Shown here one piece after another: positions 23,401 through 31,500 of a DNA stretch of 64,000 bases. Location: the NCBI GenBank assembly GCA_035526585.1, contig DATLCC010000027.1, forward strand, positions 1 to 64,000, read 5' to 3'. The notes below the pieces were generated by a model, which was not told where the DNA came from, searched no databases, and saw only the letters and a list, made by a program, of their open reading frames with translations. The DNA is from JAJPHT01 sp035526585 (lineage in GTDB: Archaea; Thermoplasmatota; SW-10-69-26; JACQPN01; JAJPHT01). Both the position numbers and the translations under genes were made by a program. Position 1 is the first letter of the stretch. Each line of letters begins with the position of its first letter.

Positions 23401-24204
23401 CGCGAAGTCGAAGTCCGCGGGGAGCCCGCCGATGAACGTGTCCTCGACGGTGCCGGTGTTGCGGACGTTGTACTCGGCGACGATCGTCTTGCCGGCGACC
23501 ACCTTGCAGCCGACCTGGACGGCCGGGAACGGCTTCACGGCGCCATCGGGGCACGGCTCGGTGATCTGGTTGCGCGCCCACGGGCTGTTGAGCGTCTTGT
23601 CGGCGCCTTCGGGCGCCGCGCGGACGGGCTTCGCCGTGACGCCGAGCACGCCGACGCTCACGCCGTAGATCGTGACCTGGTCGTTCTGGCAGCGCGTGTC
23701 GGGGCCCTGGCAACCCGTGAGGTTCTGGCCGGGCGTGCTGCCGATGCTGCCGATCTCCAGGAAGAGGGACGAGGCATCCGTGCGCTGGTTGGGCTCCGGG
23801 TGCCAGACGAGGGAGTAGAGTCGCGATGCGCCCGCGGGGACGGTGAAGGCGTTCGAGCCGTCGGCGCGCTGCTGGCTCGTCGGCGTCATGCGGATGTAGC
23901 ACGGGGCGAGCTGCCCGGTGGGGTCCGTGACGCCGTCGCCCGGCTCGACGCAGTCGTTGCCCGTGCCGAAGCCGACGAAGATCTGCCAACCGGTGGGCGG
24001 CGCGAAGTCGACGGTGCCGCCGTTGTGGACGGTGATGTTGATCGGCGCGTCGACGCCGATGACGGGCGACCCATAGTTCACGTCCGCGACGAAGACGTCC
24101 GAGCCTACGACGGGCTGCGTGCCCTGCGCGGTCGCGAGACCGGCGAAGAGCTCGAGCACGAAGAGGCCGACGATGAACGCGGCGACGGTCTTATTCGGCA
24201 ACAT
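20440..24204 (-). CDS. Large secreted surface protein with CARDB/Ig-like domains, 1,254 residues
   Basis: The last gene of the operon. A signal peptide (residues 1-26, ending LATAQG) is followed by a Cys-containing N-terminal region (several C pairs between residues 80 and 360), then a chain of Ig-like beta domains of the NEW3/CARDB kind (motifs such as VRNTGTVEDTF, LNNTGNADDRF, IENLGNGYDN, VMNVGNVADNF, VGNNGNKAAEK near 720), then three further Ig-like domains with cadherin-like starts. Many N-x-S/T sites suggest glycosylation. The end, LPAPSLVLVLAAIGAAMLVL plus RRRRG, is a Pro motif, membrane helix and basic tail, a CTERM-type anchor. It overlaps the preceding gene by 14 bases. Confidence 0.88.
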   Translation of the reverse strand: MLPNKTVAAFIVGLFVLELFAGLATAQGTQPVVGSDVFVADVNYGSPVIGVDAPINITVHNGGTVDFAPPTGWQIFVGFGTGNDCVEPGDGVTDPTGQLAPCYIRMTPTSQQRADGSNAFTVPAGASRLYSLVWHPEPNQRTDASSLFLEIGSIGSTPGQNLTGCQGPDTRCQNDQVTIYGVSVGVLGVTAKPVRAAPEGADKTLNSPWARNQITEPCPDGAVKPFPAVQVGCKVVAGKTIVAEYNVRNTGTVEDTFIGGLPADFDFAKYRNYTISFAPERFSLGKSQSRVVRVTIIVPENETAGNETNVGQASDFVQWSSTRSVTTTTAVSSNCVDDIYCGKNPTLPSFIVDVRHSLNATSNETWREMQVGQTRFFNITLNNTGNADDRFNVSFINETMTINDSWSPIITGAGVDAVGRDGTLVVRKGELKNVTIQVKAPPNATNGTYTWQVRMESLGDAGTGRCKANEVPSVGFCTLTFTAHVAQRWEVAPVLDAAARLVPGEPQVYNIGIENLGNGYDNLSLDLVPTVGGWDARLSERTAHLTPFNTTMFTLTVTSPPNVAPDTQASFYVNATSSGPLDRPIDERRVSIESKMTVIRGPNMRLDAPLNTSFVDAGTNVTFDVRVMNVGNVADNFTIPLPTRPSDWGIEVTPSVNGLGYLELQPTQEGVVQVTLRAPGSAIVGEKATAVVKVVSKSDPTREKSLTLEGRVSGPDLFVDNILVNSTSPYTGDPLEVSVVVGNNGNKAAEKNTTLRLYFVQNGVERVIGEKTYPALAIPGQRRLVEIFTWDTVGVEGPGVILARVDVDDNVPEIDDSAASNERTKPLTLRTFDIKLTPALGLSARPGQSITYGEAPNAFIIEYQGNQPNEPVLIRFESEHGWLSSQSELAVALPRGTPLPILATIDVPTIPGAGRDTLTITVQPQLRPEQTLRATTITNVLDEENPHIERIVATPATAKLGEPVSLDVYLQDATGISSVTAYVVFPTNESQAVVLSKVGEGRWNATRTFTVAGTYRVTAEAADAADPPNVNKTRVTVGTFVLNPGSAPTVKLATDQGTTIRAGTPVRLDIRDPLGVGKVTYSIKGVSYDLRGPNFQIDTSTFAAGPVDVTVTAENIYGVATSAKFALTVDNSPPGISKVTMDPQRPRANEDVTLTIATEANVAGVDVLVKRDGQVVQTLNATRKGASTFVVKFNPPEGDYRIDVTARDSAGNVKIAESAVVFSAKPGSPLPAPSLVLVLAAIGAAMLVLRRRRG

Positions 24205-24874
24205 CCGGCAACAACTCCTTCGGGGTGGCCTCGCCGCGGAGCTTGGCTCCGCGCGCGAGGATGAACAGGGATGCGGCGCCCGCGAGGGCGAGCGCGGCGA
24301 CGGCGACGCCCAACGGCGCCGTCGTCTCGACGGCGGCGCGCAGCTGCGCGGGGCCGATCGCGGCGAGGGCGAACGCGGCGCCGATCGCGGCCGCGACGGC
24401 GAGCGCGGCGATGGCGGCGCGGCTCGCGAGCGTCTTTAGCGCCTCGTCGGTGACGCGGTTGATGTGCTCCTCGGGCACGTTCTCCTTCTCGACCGCGCGG
24501 TGCGCGCGCTCGTAGCGCTCCGTCATGTGGACGAGCTCGCTCACGAGGAGGAGCGCGACGCCGAAGAGCACGCCGATCGCGTACGTGAGGAGCCCGGGGC
24601 TCCCGACGCCGCCCGGGATCACGGCGAGGACCATCGCGCCCACGCCCGCGAGGGCGAGGACGCTGGAGCGGCGGGCCACGGCGACGAGCGCCGCCACCGC
24701 GCCCACGGCGAGGAGCGCGAGGAGCGCGATCGCCGGCACGTGGGCGCCCAGGATGCGGCCGTCGCCCTTCGACACCTGCACGACGCCCAGCGCGGCGGCC
24801 ACGACGGCGGCGCCGTACGCGTAGCGGAGAACGCGCTTCTCGTGCGGGAACGGCTCGGTCTTGGCGGCGCTCAT
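24191..24874 (-). CDS. Polytopic membrane protein, 227 residues
   Basis: Starts MSAAKTEPFPHEKRVLRYAY and contains about seven hydrophobic segments (near residues 18-33, 45-65, 72-88, 90-112, 155-175, 190-208) rich in Ala, Val and Leu. A charged cytoplasmic loop (HMTERYERAHRAVEKENVPEEHINRV) sits in the middle. No family recognised. Its start overlaps the DUF58 stop by ATGA and its end overlaps the surface-protein start by 14 bases. Position within the module suggests a membrane partner of the MoxR/DUF58 pair. Confidence 0.8.
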   Translation of the reverse strand: MSAAKTEPFPHEKRVLRYAYGAAVVAAALGVVQVSKGDGRILGAHVPAIALLALLAVGAVAALVAVARRSSVLALAGVGAMVLAVIPGGVGSPGLLTYAIGVLFGVALLLVSELVHMTERYERAHRAVEKENVPEEHINRVTDEALKTLASRAAIAALAVAAAIGAAFALAAIGPAQLRAAVETTAPLGVAVAALALAGAASLFILARGAKLRGEATPKELLPDVAE

Positions 24875-26118
24875 GCGACGAGCATCCTCCCTTTCTCCAT
24901 CGTGGCGGCGAGCAGGTCGCCGGGGTCGAGCTCGATGACGGTGGCGCCGAGGCCCGCGACCTCGCGCAGGAGCGTCTCGCGCTCGGCGAAGAGGGCGCGC
25001 GCAAGGGCCCCCTCGGCGCCGGGGAGCGCCGGCGGGCGTGGCGCGATGACGGCGACCTGCATGTTGTTGGCAAGGAGCGTGGAGACGGCCTCGGTGAGCG
25101 TGCCGTCGTCCACGCCGGCGGTGAAGAAGATGCAGGGCGTCAAGGGCTTCAAGCTCGGCAGAGCTTGAGAAACGGCGAACTTCACGGGGAAGTTGCCCTT
25201 GGGCTGGAGCTCGGCGAGCGTCTCCAGCATCATGGGGATCATGCGCTCGGGCGGCTGCGGCTCGATCTCGCGCACGTGGTCGCTGTAGAGGTAGATGCGC
25301 GGCTGGTCCTTCTTCACGAAGACGAACTCGGTGAAGCTCGCGACGGCGCGGGCGATCATGACGCGCGCGCTCTGGTCCTCGGGGCCGGCGAGCGTGATGC
25401 CGCGCGCGTCGACGAAGAGCGTGACCTCCGCCGCGGTCGTGCGCATCATCTGGTTCACGAGGAGCTTCGACGAGCGCGCGCTCGCCTTCCAGTTGACGCT
25501 GCGCAGCGTGTCGCCCGGAACGTATTCGCGGATGCTGAAGAAGTCGAACCCGTCGCCAGGGCGGTTCACCTGGTGGTCGCCCATGAGCGGCATCGGGAGC
25601 GTGGAGAGGAGCGCGGCCTTGCGCAGGTCCTCCGCGCGAGGCAGCACCCACAGGGTGTGGCTGGCCTCCGTGTGCCGCTCCTCGTAGAAGAGCCCGAACG
25701 GGTCCTCGAGGCGCAGGTCGGTGGGGCCGATCTCGTAGACGCCCAGGAGCGGCGCCTTCACCTCATACTTCAGGTCGTCCACGGCGCCCGAGGGGAGCGC
25801 GAGGAGATCGTACGCCTGCCCGCTCTCGACGGCGAGCTGGCGCGGGAGGCGGTCGCGGACCTCGAGGAAGAGGAGCCTGTCGCCCGGGTTCGTGAGGCGC
25901 AGCTCGACCTGCGTGCGCTCGCCCTCGAAGACGCGGTGCAGGTCGACCTGGCGCTCGCTGATGATCTCGTCGCTGCCGCGGAAGAGGAGGCGGTTCACGA
26001 CGACGAAGGAGAGGAAGACGAGCCCCGTGCCCAGAGCGCCCGCGCTGCGCGAGGCCACGCCGGCCGCGACGAGCGCGAGACCGGCTCCCGTCAGCAGAAC
26101 GCTCTTCCTGGTCCACAT
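24871..26118 (-). CDS. DUF58 domain protein
   Basis: A 415-residue protein. Two hydrophobic helices at the N-terminus (about 5-45) anchor it. An Ig-like segment (residues 55-145) precedes the DUF58 signature FSIREYVPGDTLRSVNWKASAR near residue 195, and a VWA-like Rossmann region (TLFVDARG, then LPSLKPLTPCIFFTAG) follows. Family members are regular partners of MoxR ATPases, encoded next to them and thought to act with them on cell-envelope targets. It starts seven bases after MoxR and overlaps the next membrane-protein gene by four bases. Confidence 0.9.
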   Translation of the reverse strand: MWTRKSVLLTGAGLALVAAGVASRSAGALGTGLVFLSFVVVNRLLFRGSDEIISERQVDLHRVFEGERTQVELRLTNPGDRLLFLEVRDRLPRQLAVESGQAYDLLALPSGAVDDLKYEVKAPLLGVYEIGPTDLRLEDPFGLFYEERHTEASHTLWVLPRAEDLRKAALLSTLPMPLMGDHQVNRPGDGFDFFSIREYVPGDTLRSVNWKASARSSKLLVNQMMRTTAAEVTLFVDARGITLAGPEDQSARVMIARAVASFTEFVFVKKDQPRIYLYSDHVREIEPQPPERMIPMMLETLAELQPKGNFPVKFAVSQALPSLKPLTPCIFFTAGVDDGTLTEAVSTLLANNMQVAVIAPRPPALPGAEGALARALFAERETLLREVAGLGATVIELDPGDLLAATMEKGRMLVA

Positions 26119-26125
26119 GCGGCGG

Positions 26126-27184
26126 TTACACCTTGGGTACGGGCACGCTGTCGAGGATGTTCTGCATGATGTCCTGCGCCTTGATGCCCTTGATGCGGGG
26201 CTCAGGCTTCAGGATCACGCGGTGCGCGAGCACGGGGATCATGAGGCGCTTGATGTCGTCGGGCACGACGTAGTCCCTCCCGTGGAGCGCGGCCCAGCCG
26301 CGGGCGAGCTTGAACAGGTTCTGCGAGCCGCGCGGCGACGAGCCGGCCACGAGCATCGGGTGCTTGCGGGTCGCGTCGATGAGGTTCGCGATGTAGTGGA
26401 TGAGCTCGTCCGTGACGTACACGTGCTCGATCGCCTTCTGCATGGCGACGACGATCTCCGCGTTCGTCACGGGCTTCACGTCGAAGTCGTCCTTGCCGCG
26501 CTTGGCGCGGCGGATGAGGATCTCCGCCTCTTCCGCGGCCGTGGGGTAGCCCATGCTGAGCTTCATCGCGAAGCGGTCCATCTGCGCTTCCGGCAGCGGG
26601 TACGTGCCGGCCTGCTCGACCGGGTTCTGCGTCGCGAAGACGACGAAGGGCTTGGGCAGCTTCTGCGTGTAGCCTTCCACCGTCACCTGCTTCTCGGCCA
26701 TCGCTTCCAGCATGGCGGACTGCGTCTTGGGGGAAGCGCGGTTGATCTCGTCCGCGAGGAGGTAGTTCGTGAAGATCGGACCGGGGCGGAAGTCGAACTC
26801 GTGCGTCCTCTGGTTGAGGATGAACGTGCCGTTGATGTCCGCCGGCAGGAGGTCGGGCGTGAACTGGACGCGCTTGAAGTCGCAACCACTCGCTCGAGCC
26901 AGAGCGGCCGCAAGGACGCTCTTGCCAAGCCCCGGCATGTCCTCGAGGAGGACGTGGCTGCCTTCGCTGAAGATGGCGAGCACCACGAGCTTGAGCTGGT
27001 CCTTCTTGCCGACGATCACGCGGCCGACCTCGTCGGTGAGCTGCGTGGCCGTCACGCCCACGCTCTGGATCTGGGCGCGGACCTTGGGGTCGCGCACGGG
27101 CCCGGGGGCGCTGCCGGCGCTCGCGGGCTGGACGGTCGGACCGACGGTGGTGTTGATACGTGTGGCTTCAGGCGGCGGGGTCAC
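26126..27184 (-). CDS. moxR: MoxR-family AAA+ ATPase
   Basis: A 352-residue AAA+ ATPase. Walker A reads EDMPGLGKS (G85-K88-S89), a variant of the usual EGxPGLGKT. Walker B is LLADEINRA with D145 and E146. Sensor 1 ATQNPVEQAGTYPLPEAQMDRF and sensor 2 ASPRG-type (SSPRGSQNLFKLAR) are intact. MoxR proteins act as chaperones or remodelling ATPases that mature or activate protein complexes. A 45-residue Pro/Thr-rich N-terminal extension precedes the core. Its ATG overlaps the stop of nothing upstream: the DUF4350-like gene stops at 27181, within its start (four-base overlap). Confidence 0.95.
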   Translation of the reverse strand: MTPPPEATRINTTVGPTVQPASAGSAPGPVRDPKVRAQIQSVGVTATQLTDEVGRVIVGKKDQLKLVVLAIFSEGSHVLLEDMPGLGKSVLAAALARASGCDFKRVQFTPDLLPADINGTFILNQRTHEFDFRPGPIFTNYLLADEINRASPKTQSAMLEAMAEKQVTVEGYTQKLPKPFVVFATQNPVEQAGTYPLPEAQMDRFAMKLSMGYPTAAEEAEILIRRAKRGKDDFDVKPVTNAEIVVAMQKAIEHVYVTDELIHYIANLIDATRKHPMLVAGSSPRGSQNLFKLARGWAALHGRDYVVPDDIKRLMIPVLAHRVILKPEPRIKGIKAQDIMQNILDSVPVPKV

Positions 27185-28434
27185 TCAGATCGGGCCTCCG
27201 AGGGGCGTGAAAAGGATGCGAAGAGCGGCGCGGGGTCGCTGCGCAGCGTCCCGGCGGCGGCCTGGGAGAGGGTCGCGTCGCCGGTCAGTCTGGCGAGCTC
27301 CTCGGCCGTCATGGCCGCGACCTGCTCTAGGGCTATGTTAAACCTTTCGCTGATGCGGCGTCGCGCCATGCGCTGGGCACGCTCCAGGTCGGGCCGGACG
27401 TCCGCCGGCACGGGGACCTCGACGCCGAGGTTGTGCTCGTGGTGGGTCCAGTCCTCCGTCTCGCGCGTGGACCACCACGCGACGAGGCTCGCGACGATCA
27501 CGAGGGCGAGGGTGACCAGGGGCGCGACGGCGCCGCTCGTCGCGCGGCCCAGCGCGCGGACGGACGCGTCGTAGCCCGCCACAAGGGGCGCGGGGGAGTG
27601 CCGGGCCTCGTCCAGGACGATCGTGCCATCGCGGGGGATCAGGCTCCCGGCGAGCGCCTGGATGAAGGGCCCGTTCTCGAACTCGACGAGCTTCACCTGC
27701 GCATCCATGAAGAGGCCCGTGTCGGCGACGAGGACGAGCGTGCCCTGGCCCGCGCCGTACTTCGTGCGCACGATGAGCGGGAACCCTTCGCCAGTGGAGG
27801 ACGCCTGGTCGCCCACGTCGATCTCGCCGTTGTCGTTCACGTCGAGGTAGCTCCCGTCCGGGTACACGGCGACGCTCGACTCGGCCAGCACCTCGTGGTC
27901 GCCGACGTTCGAGAGGGGCGTGAGGGCGGTCGGGGCGTTGAACAGGATGCGGTAGTCGCGGCCATCGAGCGCGCCCGTCGTCGCGACGAGCGTCTCGTCG
28001 TCGAGGTGGTTGCGCGAGTCGACGAGCGAGGTTCCCATGAACGCGAAGCCGACCTCGCGCGCGATGTCGCTGCCGTACCCGCCCTCGTCGGCGAGGATGA
28101 CGTTGCCGCCGCGCGCGAGGAAGTCGAGCACGGCCCGCGATTCGCCCTCGCTGTAGCGGCGCTCCGTGCCGATCACGACGAGGAGCGCGCGTTGCGGCTC
28201 GCGGATGTCGGCGAGCTGGTAGGGCGTCGAGAGGTACGCCTCGACCTTGCCCGCGCTCCCCGAGAGCGAGGAGAGCGCGAGGCTCGCGTCCTCGTCCCCC
28301 TCGCGGTACGCGGTGAGGTGCCGCCCGTCCGTGTTCCACACGAGGGGCGCCAGGAGCCCGACGGCGAGGAGCGCGAGGATGGTGACGAGCGTGTACGCGC
28401 GCTTCTGGGGGTCCTTGAGGAAGCCGAAGATCAT
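27181..28434 (-). CDS. DUF4350-like membrane protein
   Basis: A 417-residue protein. An N-terminal membrane helix (about 13-33) is followed by a GATase/ThuA-like extracytoplasmic fold: LVVIGTERRYSEGESRAVLDFLARGGNVILAD is the diagnostic strand and helix of DUF4350. A second helix (about 310-332) leads to an 85-residue cytoplasmic tail. Proteins of this type are encoded in MoxR-DUF58-DUF4129 clusters. A segment SYLDVNDNGEIDVGDQAS resembles an EF-hand-type calcium loop. Enzymatic activity is unlikely because no catalytic Cys is seen. It overlaps the MoxR start by four bases. Confidence 0.82.
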   Translation of the reverse strand: MIFGFLKDPQKRAYTLVTILALLAVGLLAPLVWNTDGRHLTAYREGDEDASLALSSLSGSAGKVEAYLSTPYQLADIREPQRALLVVIGTERRYSEGESRAVLDFLARGGNVILADEGGYGSDIAREVGFAFMGTSLVDSRNHLDDETLVATTGALDGRDYRILFNAPTALTPLSNVGDHEVLAESSVAVYPDGSYLDVNDNGEIDVGDQASSTGEGFPLIVRTKYGAGQGTLVLVADTGLFMDAQVKLVEFENGPFIQALAGSLIPRDGTIVLDEARHSPAPLVAGYDASVRALGRATSGAVAPLVTLALVIVASLVAWWSTRETEDWTHHEHNLGVEVPVPADVRPDLERAQRMARRRISERFNIALEQVAAMTAEELARLTGDATLSQAAAGTLRSDPAPLFASFSRPSEARSE

Positions 28435-28532
28435 GCATCCACCTCGCGGCGCGGAGCAACGCGGATCCGCGAACCCTGGACGCGACGCGCGCGGGTGCGC
28501 GGGTCCTCGTTGTTGCGTGGGATGGAGATCAC
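28431..28532 (-). CDS. Possible 33-residue basic linker ORF
   Basis: A GTG-started frame that fills the only sizeable gap in the operon exactly: its GTGA overlaps the TGA of the DUF4129 fusion gene and its ATGA overlaps the ATG of the DUF4350-like gene. The product (VISIPRNNEDPRTRARRVQG, then 13 more residues) is basic, with 11 Arg, no hydrophobic helix and no known family. Arginine-rich short frames are common by chance in GC-rich DNA, so it may act only as a coupling device for translating ribosomes, or not be translated. Confidence 0.3.
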   Translation of the reverse strand: MISIPRNNEDPRTRARRVQGSRIRVAPRREVDA

Positions 28533-31500
28533 GCGCTCACCTTCTTCTCGCCGAGCACCTTGTTGAGCTCATTCCGGACCGTCGCCAGCGAAGCCACGGC
28601 CTGGTCGCGCTCGCGGGATCCGATCGGGTGGTCCGAGTAGCGCGCCTCCTCGAAGAGCCCGATGAGCGCGCGCAGCGGCGCCGCGCCGATGGGGAGCGCC
28701 TTGCGGACGCCGGTCGCGAACTCGCGCGGCGTGTCGCTCGCCTTCTCGGCGAAGCCGTGGCGCGAGAGGTGCGCGGCGAAGCGCCGGTACGCGAGGAAGA
28801 TCGTGCCCGCGTACTCGTTGCCTGCGAGGAGATCGCGGATCGCCTCGTCGAGGATCTCGCGCGCCTCCTGGAGCTGGCGCCGGCGCAGCATGATCGCCGC
28901 GAGGACGACGCCGATGAGGGCGAGGACGATCACGACCGCGAGCGCGAGCGCCGCGTAGCCGATCGGCGTCGCGGGCCCGACGACCTTCATCGTCGTGCTG
29001 CGGAACTGCGCGGCGACGACGTCGTTCCCTCCGCGCACGGTGAGCGCGAGGGCCGCGTCGCCCGAGATGGGCGCGACGCCGGCGAGGGCGCCCTTGCCAT
29101 CCGCGTTCGTGGCCGCGACGACGGCGCTCGTGCTGGTGCCGATGACGTACGCGAAGCTCGTGTTGCGCAGGGGCTGCCCCTGGTCGTCCTTGAGGGTGAC
29201 GCCGCCGCCCAGCGCGAAGCCGCGCACGACGAGCGTCGGGAGCTCGACCTCGACCTTGGGGCGGATCTTCACGACGACGGGGAACTCCTTCGTGAAGCCG
29301 TCATACGCGTCCGTCTGGGGCGCGACGATGCGCAGCGTGGTCGCGCCGCGAGGCAGGTCCGCGGGGATCTGGATGCTGGAGACGAGCTTGCCATGCGACG
29401 AGCGCAGCGCGCCGAGGTCGCGTCCGGCGAGGAACATGCGGAAGGTCGCGTCCACGGGCGCCCCGCGGTCGTCCGTGACGCGGCCTTCGAGCGGCGCCTG
29501 CTCGTTGCGCACGAAGGGGCCAAGCGTCGTGAAGTCGACGTTGAGGGGACTGCGGACGTACCACACGACCTCGCTCGTCGCGTTCGCGACCGTGGAGCTG
29601 CCGACGAAGCGCGCGCTCGCGCGGTGCGCGCCAAGCTTCGTGTCGTCGCCGAGCACGCGCGCGAGCTCGAAGGAGCCGTTGCGGCTCGTGCGCGCCTCGC
29701 CCACGCTCACGCCGTCGATGGCGAACAGGATGGCGGCGCCGGGGAGCGGGTGCTTCTCGTCGTCGACGAGGCGTCCCGCGAGCGAGACGGGGCCGCGCGT
29801 GACGCTCGCGTTCCCGAGCTCGAGGCGCACGCCCTGCACGACGCGCACGGTGGCGGCCGCCGAGGTCGGCTGGTAGATGCCGTTCGCGAGCGGCGTGAAG
29901 TCGGCGCCCAGCGACGCGAGGGCGGGGCGCTCGCTCGCGTTGGTCGGGACGAGGAAGCTCACGCTGCCCGACGCGTCGGTGACGATGACCTCGAGGCGCT
30001 GGCCGCGCCAGTAGCCCGCGATCGGCTGCGAGACGATGGCCTTGCCCTTGTCGTCGACGAGGTGCGCGCGCATCGCGAAGACCTCGCCGCGCACGATCGT
30101 GTCGGGCGCCTCCTCGATGACGAGGCGCGTCGTGGACGTGACGCGCGCCTGCGTCAGGTTCTCGGCGCGCGCGTGCGCGGTGTCGCCGGGGAAGACGACG
30201 CGCAGCGCCTGCGTGCCGAGGTCGAGGCCGGCGAGGGGCACCGTCACGGCGAACGCGCCGTCGCTGTCGGCGAGCCCGCGCGCGAGCATGCCAGCCTTGT
30301 CGGAGTGCACCTCGATCACGCCGTCGAAGCCTTGGCCCTCGTTGTCGAGGAGCTTGCCGCGGATGGACACCTCGATCGTGCGGGGGCCTTCCACGCGGTT
30401 GAGCTCGACGACCCTCGCGGTGCGTTTGATGTCGAGCGGGAGGGTGACGTTCGTCGGGGCGGCGGTGTCGCTTCCCGCGAAGGTGAGGCGCAGCATCTGG
30501 GGCCCCGCCGCGATCGAGCCTGGCACCTCGATGCGCACGGCGAAGCGGCCGCCCGCGTCGGTGGTCGCGCTCTCCTCCACGCCGCCAAGCTCGAGCGTGA
30601 CGGGCGCGGTGCCGATCGCGCCGCCCGCGCGCTCGGTGCCATCCGCGAGCGTGACGGCGCGCGCAAGGAGCTGGCCGCTCACGGTGACGGTCTCGCCCAC
30701 CGTGGCGGACGCGCTCTCGGCGCGCGCGTCGAAGCGCGTGGGGTCCCGCACCTTGATCGGGAGGATCCTCTCGGTCGAGAGGAGGAAGGGATCGAGGCTC
30801 GTGAAGCTCGCGCTCAGCTGGTGCTGGTCGGGTCGGGCGACGCCGACGGGGATGCCGACGCGCGTGAGGTTGATCTTGCCGTTGCGGTCGGTGCTGAGGT
30901 TCTTGAGCTCAAGCGGGCTCGTGGAGCCCGTCCACTTGACGATCACGGTGCGGTCGATGAGCGGCGCGCCCGAGCTGTCGGCGAGCGTCAGCTCGCCCAC
31001 GAGCGTCCCGCCGTTGTCCGCCGTGTCGGCGACGTCCATCTCGATGTCCGTCGCGGCGCGCACGCTCACGGGCACGGGCGCGGAGACGGCGAACCTCGTC
31101 GCGTGCACGTTCACGTCGCGGACGACGCCGTTCCTGTCCGCGACGCGCGCCTTGTGCGTGCCGTACGTCGGGTCGCCGGGGACGGCGCCGACGCTCGTGT
31201 TGTAGACCCACGCGACGAGGCGGTTCTGCTCGCCGTGCGTCTGCGCGCCGGTGTCGAGCTGCGTCGGGTCGAAGTGGCCCAGCGCCGAGCCCTGGATGTT
31301 GCCAAAGAGGACGAGCCCGGGCGCGGGGATCGCGTAGACGCGGTCCTCGGTGATGTTCACGCTGAGGTTGAACGCGCCCGTCGCGTTCGTGAAGCCCGCG
31401 CCGACGACGCGGTCGCCGCCGGGCGCGAACACGCTCACGAGGACCGTGCGGTTCGCGACGCCGACGCGGCTTGCTTCGCTCCCTTCGAGGAGCGCGCCCG

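Noticed and set aside
20407..24264. Plus-strand frame of 1,285 codons opposite the 1,254-residue surface protein
   Set aside because: Same shadow effect; the minus-strand product has a signal peptide, Ig-like domains and an anchor, whereas this frame has none.
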